From: Trichopus zeylanicus subsp. travancoricus
Taxonomy: Eukaryota; Streptophyta; Magnoliopsida; Dioscoreales; Dioscoreaceae
NCBI GenBank assembly: GCA_005019695.1
Contig: RXID01014217.1
Coordinates: forward strand, 1,674,001 to 1,738,000
DNA length: 64,000 nt
Direction: 5' to 3'
Shown here: in pieces, positions 42,160 through 55,179 of the stretch
How positions within the stretch are numbered: position 1 is the first letter of the stretch
Layout of the letters: the number at the start of each line of letters is the position of its first letter
The notes under the pieces: model-generated
Database searches by the model: none
The model's input: the letters and a program-made list of their open reading frames with translations, nothing else
What the model was told of the DNA's origin: nothing
Translations under genes and position numbers: made by a program

Positions 42160-45100
42160 TGTTTAGATAGTTAGGAGCATCAAAATGTTATTATAGGAAG
42201 AACCTTTAGGTTGTCTACATAACAAGTGCGAGGCCTCACTTTTCCATCTGGATACTCCAATTTGTTTTCTCTTGGTGACACAATGTGAGTTACTTTGTAA
42301 GATTTTTCCCAGTTCCAAGATTGCTTCCTAGTAGCCTAGTCCACATGGTTTTCATGGAAAAATATCCAATTGCCTAGTTGAAACTCATGGCCTCATACTT
42401 GGGCATTATAGTAGTGAGCTACACAGTGTTGATATTCCTTCATTATTGTGTGAGCTTTCTCCTTGAACTTCTAGTAGTAGATCTTTATTAGTCCTTTGCT
42501 TTAGTTCATTCATTTTGCAGTTGACCTCCATTGGTGTGACCACGTTAACCCTATATGCTAGCATAAAGGAGACTCCCCGATTGCTATTCGAGGGGTGGTT
42601 CGGTAAGACCACAACACATGAGATAACTCTTCAACCCATGCCCCTTTCACTCTCTCCAAATGCTTCTTCAACCATAAAAGTAAGGTTTGGTTTATTACCT
42701 CTGCTAAGCCATTGGATTGAAGATGCACCATTAAGGTGAACCTTTGCTCAATATAGATGATGTTGTAGTACTCCTTAAACTTTGAGGTGTTGAACTACTT
42801 TTCATTATTAGTCACCAGCACCTATTGTAGCTTGAATTAGTAGATGATATTTTGCTAGAAGAACCTTTGAAATTTTCTCTGCAATAATTGCTAGTGGTTC
42901 AACTTCCACTGATTTGATGAAGTAATCAATTGTTACTACTAAGAACTTTCTCTATCTTGAAGATAGCAAAAAGGGGCCCAAGATATCCAATCCCCATTGG
43001 TCGAAGGGACAGATTTGTCGGAGCCAGGTTGTTGGACTATGGTACACCGAGGTATATCTTTGGCACTACTCACACTTAGCAATGAACTTGGTTGCTTCAG
43101 CCATGATGTTCATCCAGTAGTGCCCCTTCTTGAGGTGCTTCTCAGCTATTTCTTATCCATCTCCAAAACTCCTCCATGTTCCCTCATGCACTTCCGGAAG
43201 TGAATAATTTGCTTTGGATGGTGTCAAGGAACGAAGGAGTGGCTATGTGAGTGACATTTGGTATAATAGCCCTTCCACTAACATGAAGCTCATTGCTAGA
43301 CTTTTGATCCTTTGAGCTTTTCTTGAGCCTTCTAGTAGTTTCCCTCATTATGGTAGTTTACTATAAAGTCCAACTAACATAGCTCCCCAATTTTAGTGTT
43401 TAGCTCGGGGAATAGTGGAGTGTCTCAGTTGTTTGAGATTCTCCCTAAAGATTAGTCGTGGATGTGAGCTTGATGAAGCTAAGGTTAGGCATGCTAGGGC
43501 GTCTTCTTCTGTATTACTATCCCTAAGGATTCAACACACTTCAACATTATCCATCATCTCCATAATCTTTTGTGCCTTAGCAAGGTATTGGGCCATTAGT
43601 AGGTCTTTAGCTTTGAATTCTCATGTTTCCTATAGACATACAAGCAAGGAGTAACTAAAAACCTTTAATTTTTTGGCCCTAACTTTTAGTGCCACTTGTA
43701 GACTAAGGAAGAATGTTTTGTATTTTTTCACATTATTTGATGTGGGGAACTAAAGTCGGACTAAGTATTTCACTACTCTTCCATTTGGACTTAGCAACAC
43801 AATCCTGACTCCACTTCCTGACTCATAGGAGGAACTATTTACTCAAGCTTCCCATGGTTCAATGTCAGATCCTGTAAGCTATGAAGTGGCCTCCACCATG
43901 AAGTCTATTAAGACTTAGGCCTTGATCCCTTTCTCAGCCTTGAAAGTGGCATCAAATTGGCCTAATTTGATAGAACACTTATGCAACTCCTTGAGGTCTC
44001 TAGCTTCTACAATTTTTGCCAAAGTGGGAGGTTAGTCAATACAGTGATGCAGTCTTCGACCAAAGGCAAAAATAATAGTGTAGGAAAATTTCTTCAAAAG
44101 TGGGTATCGAAATTCCACTCTAGTGAATGCATGGCTCATGTAGCATATTGGATGCTACTTCCTACCTAGATCACTTACCAGAACAAAATTGTTGGCTTGA
44201 TTTAAAGTTGATACATAATGACAAAGCGTTTCATCTTGTTCAAGTCTAACTAGTATAGGGGGTTCCGAGCAGTACATTTTAGTGCTTCGAATGCTTGGTG
44301 TCATTCTTGAGTCTATTGAAATATGAACTTTTGCTTCAAGAACCCAAAGAAAGGAAGATACTTCTCACCTAACCAAGATAGGAAGCAGTTCAGTACAACT
44401 AAGCTACCCATGAGCCTTTGCATCTCCTCGGTCGAGCTCAATGGATTCATATGCATAATTGCTTTAATTTTCTTTGGGTTTGCATTGATTCTTCATTCTA
44501 AGACTAGATAACCAAGGAATTTACCCTAGCTGACTCCAAATGTGCACTTCTTTCACCTTCATTTTGAACTTTCACAATGTTTTAAATGTTTCCTCTAGGT
44601 TAATGAGGTATTTTGTAGCTCGGTGACTCTTTGCTAACATATCATCAAGGTATGCCACTAGATTTCTACCGTATTGGGACTCAAAGTCTCAATTCATCAT
44701 ATTTTGGTACAGTGCATTTTTTAGTTCAAAAGGTATTGTGATATAACAAAATATACCTTGGTTAGTGATGAGCACGATCTTTTCTTCATCCTTAGGGTAC
44801 ATCTGGATGTAGTGATAATTTAAAAATGCATCCAAGAAGCTAAGTAGTCAACGAATAAAAGTTGAATCTACTAGTTGATCTATCTTCAAGAGTAGATACT
44901 GTCCTTTGGGTAGGCTTTGTTTAGGTTGGTGAAGTCCTCACACATCATTTGCTTCCCATTAGCTTTCTTTACCATCACAATGTTGATGAGCCAATTCTAG
45001 TACCAAACTTCTCTTATTAATCTAGCATTAAGGAACTTATTTACCTCTTCAATGATGACCTTCTGTTACTCCGAGGTGAAGTGTCTCCTCTTCTATTTGA

Positions 45101-45760
45101 CTGGTTTGTGGTCCTCATCCACCACCAGCTCATGTTGTGTCGTCAAGTGGTCTATGCTAGGTAGGTCTTTTAGGGCTCAAGCAAAGACAACTTGTCTCTT
45201 TAGGAATTCCCCCAATTTGGTTCTTAGAGAGATGGAAAGATTCTTAACAAGCTTTAGCATTTTTCTTGAGTTTTTGTTTGCAATGAGTTGATGAGCTGCT
45301 CCATTGGTTTGGCATGCACCAGTGTTGGTTCATTGGCCTATTCATGGGTCTCCTCAATTGCTGAGCTCTTCCCTTTTCAGTTGAAATTATCTTCCTAGTA
45401 GGTCACCTCACATCTCCTAACTAGGATCTGGTCACCCCACACTTCACTTGTACCTTTTTTAGTGAAAAATCTCATTACCAAATGGAAAGTTGAGATTACT
45501 ACTTGAAGTTGATTAAGAAATGGGTGACCTAAGATGATGTTGTTGGTTGAATGAGTTTGAACTACCACAAACTTAGACTTCACTGTGATGATCTCTCCAA
45601 CTATTAACAACAAGTTGATTATGTTGAGTAGGGTGACCAAATTGCCTATCAACCTAGTGAGTGTTCCAACATATGGCACCGGCTTCTACTCCATTTTTAT
45701 GTGGTCATAGGCTAGAGTAAATAGAATATTCATCGAGCTGCCTGTATCCACCATGATACA
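42160..45760 (-). pseudogene. pol of Tat gypsy copy B (protease, RT, RNase H, integrase)
   Basis: On - from 45756: protease active site VDTGSS intact (codons at about 45737-45753), then the open piece 45395-45679 with NNIILGHPFLNQLQVVIST. RT pieces include FLDAFLNYHYIQMYPKDEEK, ITNQGIFCYITIPFELKNA and an intact YLDDM box (about 44640-44655). RNase H has SSYESGSGVRIVLLSPNGR. Integrase fragments follow (NGDWISWAPF about 42975; GLAEVINQTLLLWLKKHLE about 42640-42700). There are many stops and frameshifts. Order and motifs are of the Tat lineage. Confidence 0.8.
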
Positions 45761-46870
45761 CTATATGATATATACTGTATGAGCAAACATGAGAAGGAAA
45801 TTTTCTTAAGTGTGTTAAAAAAGGTGAAAGTTCCCAATGGTTATGTGTCAAACATTTCTAGTTTCTTGAATGTTAAAGATTGAATCATCACTAGTTTAAA
45901 GAGTAATGATTGCCACATATTACTACAACAATTGCTTCTAATCATAGTGTGGAGATGTTTACCTAATCATATAGCCAAACTGCTGATTAAAATGAGTAAT
46001 ATCTTTGGACATTTGTATGCGAAAAATAATTGCCCATCTGATTTTAAAGCTCTATAGTTCAAGATTGCCCTAATGCTTTCCCACTTGAAAAGATTTTCTT
46101 GCCTCTATTTCTTAATATCATGAAGCATTTGCTTATTCACTTGGTAGAGGAAGCAATACTTGTGGGCTAGTGCAGTACCGTTATATCTATCTAGTTGTAA
46201 AATTTGATAGTTATTTTTAACTTATTTTACTTTCATCTATGTTAATGAATGAATGAATTATCATTTAAATATATTTCCAAATTGAAGAACTATATGTGAA
46301 ACCAAGCTCATCCATAAGTTTGATAGCAAAGGGTTATTTGGTAGAGGAATGCATGACCTTTTATGCAATGTACTAGAACGACTTTCGATCAAACTTTGTT
46401 CAACCATCTTGAAACTAGGATCCTGATTCCCATGATGGAGATGGGTCTCCAATTGAGGCTCAACAAGGAACTCATTATTTGGGTGAGACTCAATGGACAC
46501 AAATGCACTGCTATGTACTATTTAATATGGATGTTGTGACAACCTTTTGAGAGTACGTGTCATATTCTGAATGACTCTAATTTACTCTAAAATAACTTAC
46601 TTGCCCTTTTACTGACTTGAAATCCATGTTGTAGAGAACACTTGAAAATAACAAAGCTTGATAGATGACATCAAGATAGAGAGTTCCAACCAGAGAAAAT
46701 TCATAGACTTTTGCTAAGTAGTTTATAAAGCATGTAAGTACACTTGACACTTAATCTATGAGCTCCCTAAGAATTTATATGTCTAATTCCTAACACATTG
46801 TTTATTATTATTCTAGATTGTTAGTTTAGAAAGAAATAACAAGGCAACTGTGATTTCCAAAGAGATTTTA
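45761..46870. other. Region upstream of Tat copy B pol, no recognised gene
   Basis: This is expected to hold gag and the 5' LTR of copy B, but the zinc-knuckle motif and LTR ends were not found. The - strand ORF 46261-46500 is unrecognised. The region may be another rearranged insert. Confidence 0.35.
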
Positions 46871-46871
46871 C

Positions 46872-47298
46872 TATTGGCAAGATTTTAAGTATCGGTTTTG
46901 ACACCCACCAAAATCGATACATTTTAGTCGTTTCGGTCTCATTTTGGTTATCTCAACCTATTTCGATTTTGGTCAAATAATTTTTTTTTATTTTTTTGAC
47001 TAAAATTTGTTGTAAATTTAAAAATATTTAAAAATTTAAAACACGAGAAAAGAGTTGATATATATTTATTAAAATTATTAAATGAAATTTTTTTGGTAAA
47101 CAATTATTTAAAATATGAAACAAAAAATTATAAAGGCAAAGAATCGAACTAGGGCTACCTTAATATAGTTTTAAAGCCTTAACCATTAGGTTAGTTATGA
47201 TTTATGATAAAAATATAAGATATAAATAATATATTTTTGAAAATTGAAACCAAAAGTAGAGGCTGAAACATTTTGCCTAAAATTTTAAACTATGCTAT
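46872..47298. mobile_element. Small transposon-like segment with inverted ends and an internal tRNA-like stretch
   Basis: The left end (GCAAGATTTTAAGTATCGG, then ACATTTTAGTCGTTTCGGTC) resembles the reverse complement of the right end (GTTTAAAATTTTAGGCAAAA, then TGTTTCAGCCTCTACTTTTG). The interior is AT-rich, with the tRNA-like piece at 47139-47198. It would be a non-autonomous DNA element of about 430 bp. Ends were matched only by eye and the target duplication is not clear. Confidence 0.4.
47139..47198 (-). other. tRNA-like stretch (A-box and B-box like)
   Basis: On - it reads TAACCTAATGGTTAAGG (A-box region) and, about 35 bases later, AGTTCGATTC (B-box). It lacks the pairing for a functional tRNA, so it is called a decayed tRNA-like module, not a tRNA gene. 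Confidence 0.4.
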
Positions 47299-47408
47299 TA
47301 GCAGCTAATCCAGACAAATGGATGAGAAGATACTCGGGATATATTTTAAATAGTTTTTGATTCCATACTAGGACATGGGAGATGGGCTGATGCACACAAG
47401 ATAGAGGC

Positions 47409-47825
47409 ATGACTTTGAAGGTAGCTATAAGAATTTTTGCGAACTTAAAGGATAAGAACTCTATATTAGAAGTTGTACAATTCTATGATGTTTTAACATA
47501 TATTACTGAGCTACATTACAACAATAAGGTTAAGTTCATATTATTCAAGTGTGATTGGCTCAATAATAATACCAAAGTAATGACTGATGTGTTCATATTC
47601 ACATTGGTGAACTTCAACCATTTGATGTATGAACACAATCACTATGGAGATGAGTCACATATTCCTGCTCATCAAAGTCATCAAGTATTTTATGTGGTAG
47701 ATCCTTTACATTATGAATGGCATATGGTTATGGAGATAACTTCGAGGGAGTATGTTGATCTAGAGAGACTTGCACCAAACTATGAAAACTATGAAGAACC
47801 AATAGCAAAGTTGTGCACCATATGA
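47409..47825 (+). pseudogene. CACTA (En/Spm) transposase C-terminal region, DUF4216-like
   Basis: A 138-codon open piece with ELHYNNKVKFILFKCDWLN, DVFIFTLVNFNHLMYEH and HQVFYVVDPLHYEWHMVME, the pattern of the DUF4216 region found at the end of plant CACTA TNP2-type proteins (GV..DI..LDY....VVLFKCDW...FTLVNF...QVFYV.DP...W.VV). The upstream transposase part is absent; the open frame begins shortly after the small inverted element. An acidic tail continues with one stop to about 48045. Confidence 0.75.
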
Positions 47826-49539
47826 AAACTTGATGATTCTAACTACAAACTTGCACACACAAATATTGAAGAAGTGATAATAGACATGCCATGTATCAAT
47901 TCATAACAGCCACCTATAGAAGAGAATGAGGAAGATGACATATTGACCAACGAATCTATGATGAAAGAGCAAAATCTTTTGGAAGATGATAAACATGATG
48001 GCAACAATGACAATGATGGTTTCATGCTTGAAGAAAATGTTGGGTAAATGGCATTATCTCAATAGTTTGCAAAATCATATACTATATGGGAATTTTTTAT
48101 TCTAATCTCAAGTTGTTTATTATTACATTGATATTTGTTTTGATGCTATGAGTATTGATAATGCAGCTGATATTATTTCTGATTTTATTGCCCTATAGGT
48201 GATTTGCTTTATGTATGTCTCCATTCTTATTTGCCACACGTGATTTACTCCCTCTATATTTGTAAGTAAGACTTTTCTTTATTTTTTGTTTGTGATCAAA
48301 TATATTGTTAAATTCATTATATTCTTTTCTAAAAGTATTTTTTATTTATAGATTGAGATGGTTTGCTTCAGAAAGGCTCGATATATGAAAGATATGACTG
48401 AGGGGTTTGATAATGTTTAGACTAAGGACCTGCGGTTGGAGACCATGCTCGCGTTGGATGGAGATTTTGACTCAAAGACTCCTCTACGAATAGCGCTGCA
48501 TCTAGCCCCCTCTAGTAGGAAGATCAAGACATACCTCCTAACAATGAAGAAGGTACTAAACTGATTGCTAAATGTATCTAAGTCCCTATCTCACATTTTC
48601 TTCTTCAACATTACAATTTCATCTTTGGTTCTTCATCATCAGGATCATTAGCATCAACTTCTAGGACTTGTTGTGGCCTCAACAAGTCAATAGGGGTTTG
48701 GGATATTGAGGGGTTTAGATTTTTGCTGATGGTCAAGCATCACAACTAAGCCATTGACAATAATTCGATAAGGCTATCAACCTAGTTGGGGATTTTCGTA
48801 AAGGTCGACAACAAGTTGCTAGTGATGTACACGACTAACAAGAAATATCACAACACATGAAGGAATGGATCTAGATAAACATAAAGGTAATATTAAATTA
48901 TATTATATTATCTAGTATCATTATATTCATGTCATTCCATTTGTGGTTCTCACTTTTCTCATGTCCTTATTTCAAGCTAATATAAATTTGAAGGATAACA
49001 TAAAGAAGGGTGTCATGTGAACCCTTGGCAAGTGCTAGTGTGATTGAAAGGTAGATGTGAAGAAGAAATACTTCACGCCATTCATGAATGATATGAAGAG
49101 ACTTGCCACTTGTTTGGATCTGAGGATTGAAGAGGATCAGTGTACTATAATATTTTATTTTATTAATAGTACTAACAGAGCATCGTTAGAAGTAAAATTA
49201 GTACTAAAAAATTTTTATCAGCACTAATTTGTGCCATTAAAAAAGCACCACATTAAGTAGTATCATGAATATTCATAGTGCTAAATTAGTGCACCTAAGT
49301 ACCTATAGTGGCACTAAATATGGTACTAAATTTTGGTCCTAAAAAGGAAAACTTTACGGGCCTTTAGCACCACTAACGGTCTTCACCATTAGTGGCGCTA
49401 ACCTTGAGTGCTACTAGTGGTTGATTTGTGTTGGCGCTAAATTCATTAGCACCCGTAAGTTCTTAGCACCACTAATGGTGGCACTAGCCTTTAGCACTAC
49501 TAATGACAAACCAATTGTGCCACTATTGGTCTAGTAATG
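47826..49539 (+). mobile_element. 3' part of a CACTA element with subterminal repeats
   Basis: Downstream of the DUF4216 piece are decayed coding-like fragments (for example 48358-48560). From about 49160 to 49539 is an array of short direct and inverted words such as TAGTGGCACTAA, TTAGCACCACTAAT and ATTAGTGGCGCTAA, typical of CACTA subterminal regions. The last bases, TTGGTCTAGTAATG, resemble a mutated 3' terminus (CTAGTAGTG). The element's other end is not identified. Confidence 0.6.
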
Positions 49540-49559
49540 GAATCCTACTTTTATAATAT

Positions 49560-51550
49560 TAACTCTATAATATATATCCTGAATACAAGCACAAATGATA
49601 CAATCTATATGTAACACATAAAATAATTGATACAAATACAATCTCTAAATATAAATATAAATATAATTTTCAAATACAATTCATAGATATTGAAGTATAA
49701 AATATTCTACAATATAAATTTTTAAACATAAGCTATCTACAAAAAAAAAGAATATCACTTTGCATTTGTGTATGCCTGTCTTCCTCTGAGTCCCTAGCTT
49801 GTAGATGGTATCCTCATATGGGTCTAAATGAATACAATAAGAAATTTAAAATTTATATAAATAATAAAATATAATAATCTGATAAAATATGTGAGTATAT
49901 AACCCATGCCCTTATCCATGCCTAAGTGCCCACTCTCGTGCTTGTGCTTGCGTCCAAGTCCCCAACTCTATACCCATGTCCATTTCCAAGTCACCACCCC
50001 ATGCCCATGTTTATGCCCAAGTCCCTACCTTTGTACCTATGTGTGTGCCCAGATCATGATCCCTGCACTTAAGTCCTCTTCCTTGTGTCTTTGTCCATTT
50101 CCAAGCCACCGCCCTTGTGGCTAGTCCCCACCCCCCCTAATATCAAGATTGTGCAAAATATACGATGGGCTCTAGTATGATAAATAAAAAAAGACACTTA
50201 TCTTCCTCTAATTGGACTTCATATTTGAGCAATCTTCAATATGCATTTTGGAAGTCTTCCTCCACTTAGAGACAAATCCATAACCATGCCCCTCTGCATG
50301 ACTTTGAGTAACCTTTGCTTTACTCAGTACCTCAAATCCAAATAGTAAGGAGGAGGGACACCATACCTACATGTCCCATCAAATGCAATATTATCATATC
50401 ATAATTTATGATCAACAAGAAAAAATTATTGATGGCACATGTAACATAAATTTTGGCCATGTTTTGAGTACTTGGACCGTATGTTCTTTCCATTCACAAA
50501 ACATGCCTACTTCTTTCTAAGCTATATCCTAAAAGATATGCATATGCCAAAAAATCATTGATTGTCCACATTAATGATGTATGTAAATAAAATATCTATT
50601 TCTTCCTTGCATCAAATATTAGCACGTCTAGTTTCCATAATTTTTTTAACTCTTCAATCAACAACTGTAGGTATATATCATCATTTCCTAGACCCTTATT
50701 GCCATCAATGACCATGGACAAGATGAATGAGGATTATTTCATATATAACCAAGTATGCAAGTTATATGAAATCAAAACCATAGGCCAAGTGTTGTACGAG
50801 CAATTTATTTTCTTAAAGGGATTGAAAGCATCAAAACCTAACTCCAAACGGACATCATAGATGTTAGTAGCAAAGTCTTGAGTATTGTTAGTTGAAATTT
50901 TTCCACCTAACACTATATGCTGGATACCTAACTGTCCCATCATGGGTATGATCTTTGGCGTGCCATCTGATATGTGATGTAATCATTGTTGACATGAATT
51001 ATTGTTGCAACCGCGGGCTGAGATGGAAATATTATACAATTTTAGCAATTATTTTTTGAACATTATGATTGTCATTATTGTTCTATGCTGTGAAATGCTA
51101 ATACTGTGGTACTTTTAGTGCTTGGAATAGGTGTTAGATTTACTTTCATTTCAGTAGAGCATATAATTATTTGGACATACATGAATATTTGTGTATCTCA
51201 TACCTATATCTTTCATAATGTTCCAAACCTCTCAATACAGACTAGGAAATGGAGGATGCTCAGAGAACACCTCTTTCAATGTATCTAACAATATACTGAA
51301 TGAGCTATTGTTCGACTAACATTTGGATGTCATAGCCAACAACCACATGGTGAACGATAAGAACATGAAGCTCTTGTATCGCAAATACAACTCAATATTA
51401 GATTCATTGAGAATTTTGTAAAATTTTTTACCATCTCAATCACAACCCTCACTTACCATGCAGGGTCCTCAAAGGCTTCACAGATCAATCCTTTAATGTC
51501 ATCTCCCTCATTATCAATAGTTGTCATATTTACTACCTAATTTGTTAGAT
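49560..51550 (-). pseudogene. CACTA TNP2-type transposase remnant on the - strand
   Basis: The open piece 50734-50943 reads VRLELGFDAFNPFKKINCSY and NTWPMVLISYNLHTW, matching the TNP2/Transposase_21 core (VRLGLxxDGFNPFGxxSxxYSxWPVxLxPYNLPPW). Downstream on - (about 50730-50560) decayed pieces correspond to the family's DIDVYLxPLIxELKxLW and WTINDFPAY segments. Orientation is opposite to the DUF4216 piece, so this is a second element or an inverted part. 49906-50124 on + is not a gene. Confidence 0.7.
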
Positions 51551-52300
51551 TCAACATGTTTAAATATTGCAACTCTTCACCATGGATAGTCCAATTAGTG
51601 TAATATACTTCCATCCTCTACAATTATATGTTCATACATTTCATGTCTTATTTGATTGTGCATATTCATACAATGAATACATGGCCACTATATTTTTTGA
51701 TCTGGTCTCTTGTTGGTGTTGGCATAGTCTAGAAATATATTTACTCTATTAATATATTTGTCATCTAGTTAGTTCTTAATCTTGCTCCAACTCTTGTCCA
51801 TGTCCTATGAATATATGTAATCCTTAGTCCAATGCTCTGTATATACAACAACATCATCTTCTATTGAAATGAATAAACATTAAAGTAAAAGAGAGAGTGC
51901 ATGAATAAACATTGAAGTAAAAGAGGGAGCAAAAGATGGGGTAATAAATTATATTAGAGTTTTAGAGCATACAAAAGCTGTGGAATGTCACAAATTTTCC
52001 ATGATAGCAATGTTAACATGTGACAAACCCATGTCACATAGCATCAATGATGTGTATATCACATGGGACAATTGTTTACAGCCACAAGATAATTCCATTA
52101 CTCCAACCTCATTTTGTCACTAATACATTAGCAAACTAAAAACCATCCAACATTTCATTCTGAGGTCATTTTATCATTATTTTTAAATACCACTATTCAA
52201 TGCTCCATATAACTTTGGCCATTGTAAAGTATGGATGAATTTAGTTTACCAAGGACTTCAAATAATCCAATGCAAACTAGAACAAACAAAAAAATGTGGT
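51551..52300. other. No recognised gene
   Basis: AT-rich; it contains the probable 5' side of the - strand CACTA remnant at its left edge. A short near-duplicate phrase (ATGAATAAACATTAAAGTAAAAGAG / ...TTGAAGTAAAAGAG) sits at about 51868-51928. Confidence 0.35.
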
Positions 52301-52309
52301 TTTTCTTCA

Positions 52310-52560
52310 AGAAATTTCATTCAATGTCTACCACTAAAGTCAACCCTAAGAAGACCATTAGCATCGAGTTTCATGTACAAAATAGGGTTGAAATGAAATT
52401 GGGATGATATATGACTCACATAGAAACTTAATTCCTAAATATTTTGCAGTACCAAGATAGGTGGAGTTTCCTTGTCCACAAAGAAAACCTCCTGAAAAGG
52501 TGAAACTATATTCATTCCTTAGGTAAAGTTCTACATGATCGTCTGCATAAATCAAGCAAG
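52310..52560 (-). pseudogene. Possible G-type lectin receptor-like remnant
   Basis: On - a 65-codon open piece (52358-52555) and its neighbour frame contain NPILYMKLDANGLLRV, which resembles the bulb-lectin/S-domain pattern (P-x-x-YMKL-x-x-DG-x-LRVY) of G-type lectin receptor-like proteins. No kinase domain or PTD motif is seen nearby. The assignment is weak. Confidence 0.3.
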
Positions 52561-53835
52561 TGAATTAAGTACAACGAGGAATATTAACGTTCATAAATTG
52601 ATCTCAACTATAAGGATCACTAAACTACATCCCTCAAATGTTGAAAGAGAAAACTAGCTGTATGCCATTGAATTCCTTTAGTACTATTGATGGAGCCTAG
52701 TTTGCCACTTGTTTCAGTTGGAGAGGCTCCTTGAGAACCCAACCTGTTAGGCCACTCTTCCATCAGCTTGTGATAGCTGCTCCAATGCTCAAATTAGTCT
52801 AGCACTCAATAATCAAATCGGAGTGAGAAATTGTTAGCCTTTACCTCTTCAAATACCATGCTATTTATAGAATGCAAAGTGATATTTGCATTGCAAAATC
52901 CCATGATCTTCAGCATTGTGATCTTGCTGGACTTCTCATAATGGATAGCATAAAAATATAGATCCTTTAGGACTTATTTCTAGATTTGACAATGGAGATA
53001 GGATTCTATAATTATTTGATCCTTATCATATACGCACTGAGCTGTCCAAAGTGAAAACTCAGTGTAACCTTTCAATAGTCCTGCTAAGCCATGAAAAGGC
53101 TCATTGTTAGCCAAGGACACCAAGATTCTTGTAGCCCAATGTCGAGGAAACGTTTAACCTTGGATGCTCTAGTTCCTAGCCTGATCATAGGTTCGATTCT
53201 CATTGACCTTTTGACTCAGCTAATTTACTTTAGTATATCATCAATGGTCCCCTAGGCCTAGACATTGAGCTACTACAACTCAAATTTTAGGATTACTCCT
53301 GGAGTACAGCCCATCTTATCTCAGCGAGCTTGGAGAATTCTTGGAAGGCGAGCGGCCATCTACTTTTAATGCATCTCGCCATCTTCTAATCATGGTTTCT
53401 AAGGTGTCATTCTTATTATTTCTATTGGTAGCCAACTGTACGGTAGTGATGCATGGATGTTTGACATGCGGCCTCCAAGATTTGTGTCTCAGTTAAAAAA
53501 TATGCCGCTTTTTCATGCATCTAGGATTCTACCATGTGTCAGCAACCAAGTAGCTCATTTGGGCTATAAAGTCAGGTACGGGAGTGGCAATTTCATTTTT
53601 TCCACACTTAGTCTTCAAGTTTGAGCTTTAGCCTGCACCTCTTTTTACTTTCTCCGATGGATTCCATGGCTATCAAATAGTAAATCCCTACCAACTATGT
53701 CTCTCCTTCACCTTTGGTCACTGCCCTAGTGCTTGGGACAATGGTGGTGGAAATTCTGGTCACATACATTGCCGATCCTACCCATGGGAGACCTTCATTG
53801 ATTGCTTCTACTCGACAAACCCTGGCGGTTCATTT
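52561..53835. other. No recognised gene; flank of hAT element
   Basis: Mixed composition. It might contain the LTR of Tat copy C, because the copy's antisense ORF starts right of the hAT element, but no LTR ends could be matched. The + strand ORF 53714-53935 runs into the hAT end and is accidental. Confidence 0.35.
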
Positions 53836-54654
53836 TAGTGGTGTAAAAAAGGGCTATTGGCCTGCGAGTCGGCCCTTTATGGGCCGTGCTTGGCACAATT
53901 TGGAATCTACAGTATTCGGGCTATGCATGGCATAGCCCATATGCCGGATTGTGCCTGGTGTCCCACTCGCGGCCCATGGCATGATTATACTAGACACAAT
54001 AGGACACGTGGGTCTGCACCGCCCGATCCATGAATTTTTTAAATCAAATTTGTCTAGTCTAGTTGGGCCTAGACTAGACACTAAATTTTTTTTAAATCAC
54101 TAAATTTTTCTCAAAATGGCTCCCTCCAAAAAGTAGGGAGCTGTTGTAATTTTTTTTAAAAATATATTATATATAATAATACAATAAAAACTTTAGTTAA
54201 ATCTTTTGACCAATCAAATATGATAATGGGATCACTAAACGACTCCTTGCAAAATATAAGAAGCCATTGCAATTTTTTTAAAAAATAAATATATTATATA
54301 TAATAAAAAAATAAATATTTAAAAATAATAAAAAATTCTAAAGTAGTCAAAAGTAGTTTTTTTCATGATTTTACCAAAATACCCTTCCTAATAACTCTTT
54401 TTTAAAGGCATTTTGGATATTTTCACTCTCAAAATCCCTATAAATACCCCCTCATATCAACCATTTCTCCACACAACTCATAATATTATTTCTTCTCCTA
54501 TACAATTTCAACTCTCAAGTTTGTAATCTTCAATTTAGACTGTAAGTTTTGACTCTCCAGCTTTTGACTCTTCGACTCTTTTGCTCTATACCTTTTCAGG
54601 TTGACATACTTGAAATCAAATTTATTTTTATTTTTTCTCATAATTTTTTTGATA

Positions 54655-54957
54655 ATGATAGGCTCTTCTTTTAATCCCTATTTTTCTTTTGAAGATGAAT
54701 CTCAATTTCTAGATTCTCAACTAGAAATTGAGATCAATATCAATAAACCTTTTTCAAGACAAAATAACCAACCATCTAGAAGAAGAAGAACTAGTGATGT
54801 TTGGACACATTATGACATAATAATGGTTGAAGGTGAGGAAAAAGTTATTTGTAAGAAATGCAGGAATCAACTAGATGCTACAAGCGCACATGGAACCGAT
54901 CATCTTCGAAGACACATCCAATCTCATTTAAGAAGGGAGCATGATTTAACTCAAACC
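54655..54957 (+). pseudogene. BED zinc finger region of hAT transposase
   Basis: From the ATG at 54655 (MIGSSFNPYFSFEDES), then SDVWTHYDIIMVEGEEK and VICKKCRNQLDA, with HLRRHIQSHL: CxxC plus HxxxxH, the BED-type DNA-binding finger at the N-terminus of plant hAT transposases. It is open to TAA at 54958; the rest of the protein is in other frames. Confidence 0.8.
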
Positions 54958-55179
54958 TAACTTTCTTTTGAACCTAATTCTTCTTCCAATTCACTTGTCA
55001 TCTATAAATTTTCAAAAGAAAAAGCAAGAGAAAAATTAGTTAAATATATTATTTGGGATGAACAACCATTTTTTTTGTAGAGAATTTTAAAATGGAAGAG
55101 CTATTCCAAGAATTAAGTCCACTCTTTTAAAAATATCCAGTAACACTGTTGGGAACGATGCAATAAAGATCTTTGCTAC

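Noticed and set aside
47409..48025. Host gene of unknown function
   Set aside because: The DUF4216-like pattern and downstream CACTA subterminal repeats identify it as transposon-derived.
49906..50124. Cys/Pro-rich small secreted peptide on +
   Set aside because: The repeated CCCATGTCCATTTCCAAGTC-like low-complexity sequence explains the composition, and no signal peptide or conserved cysteine pattern is convincing.
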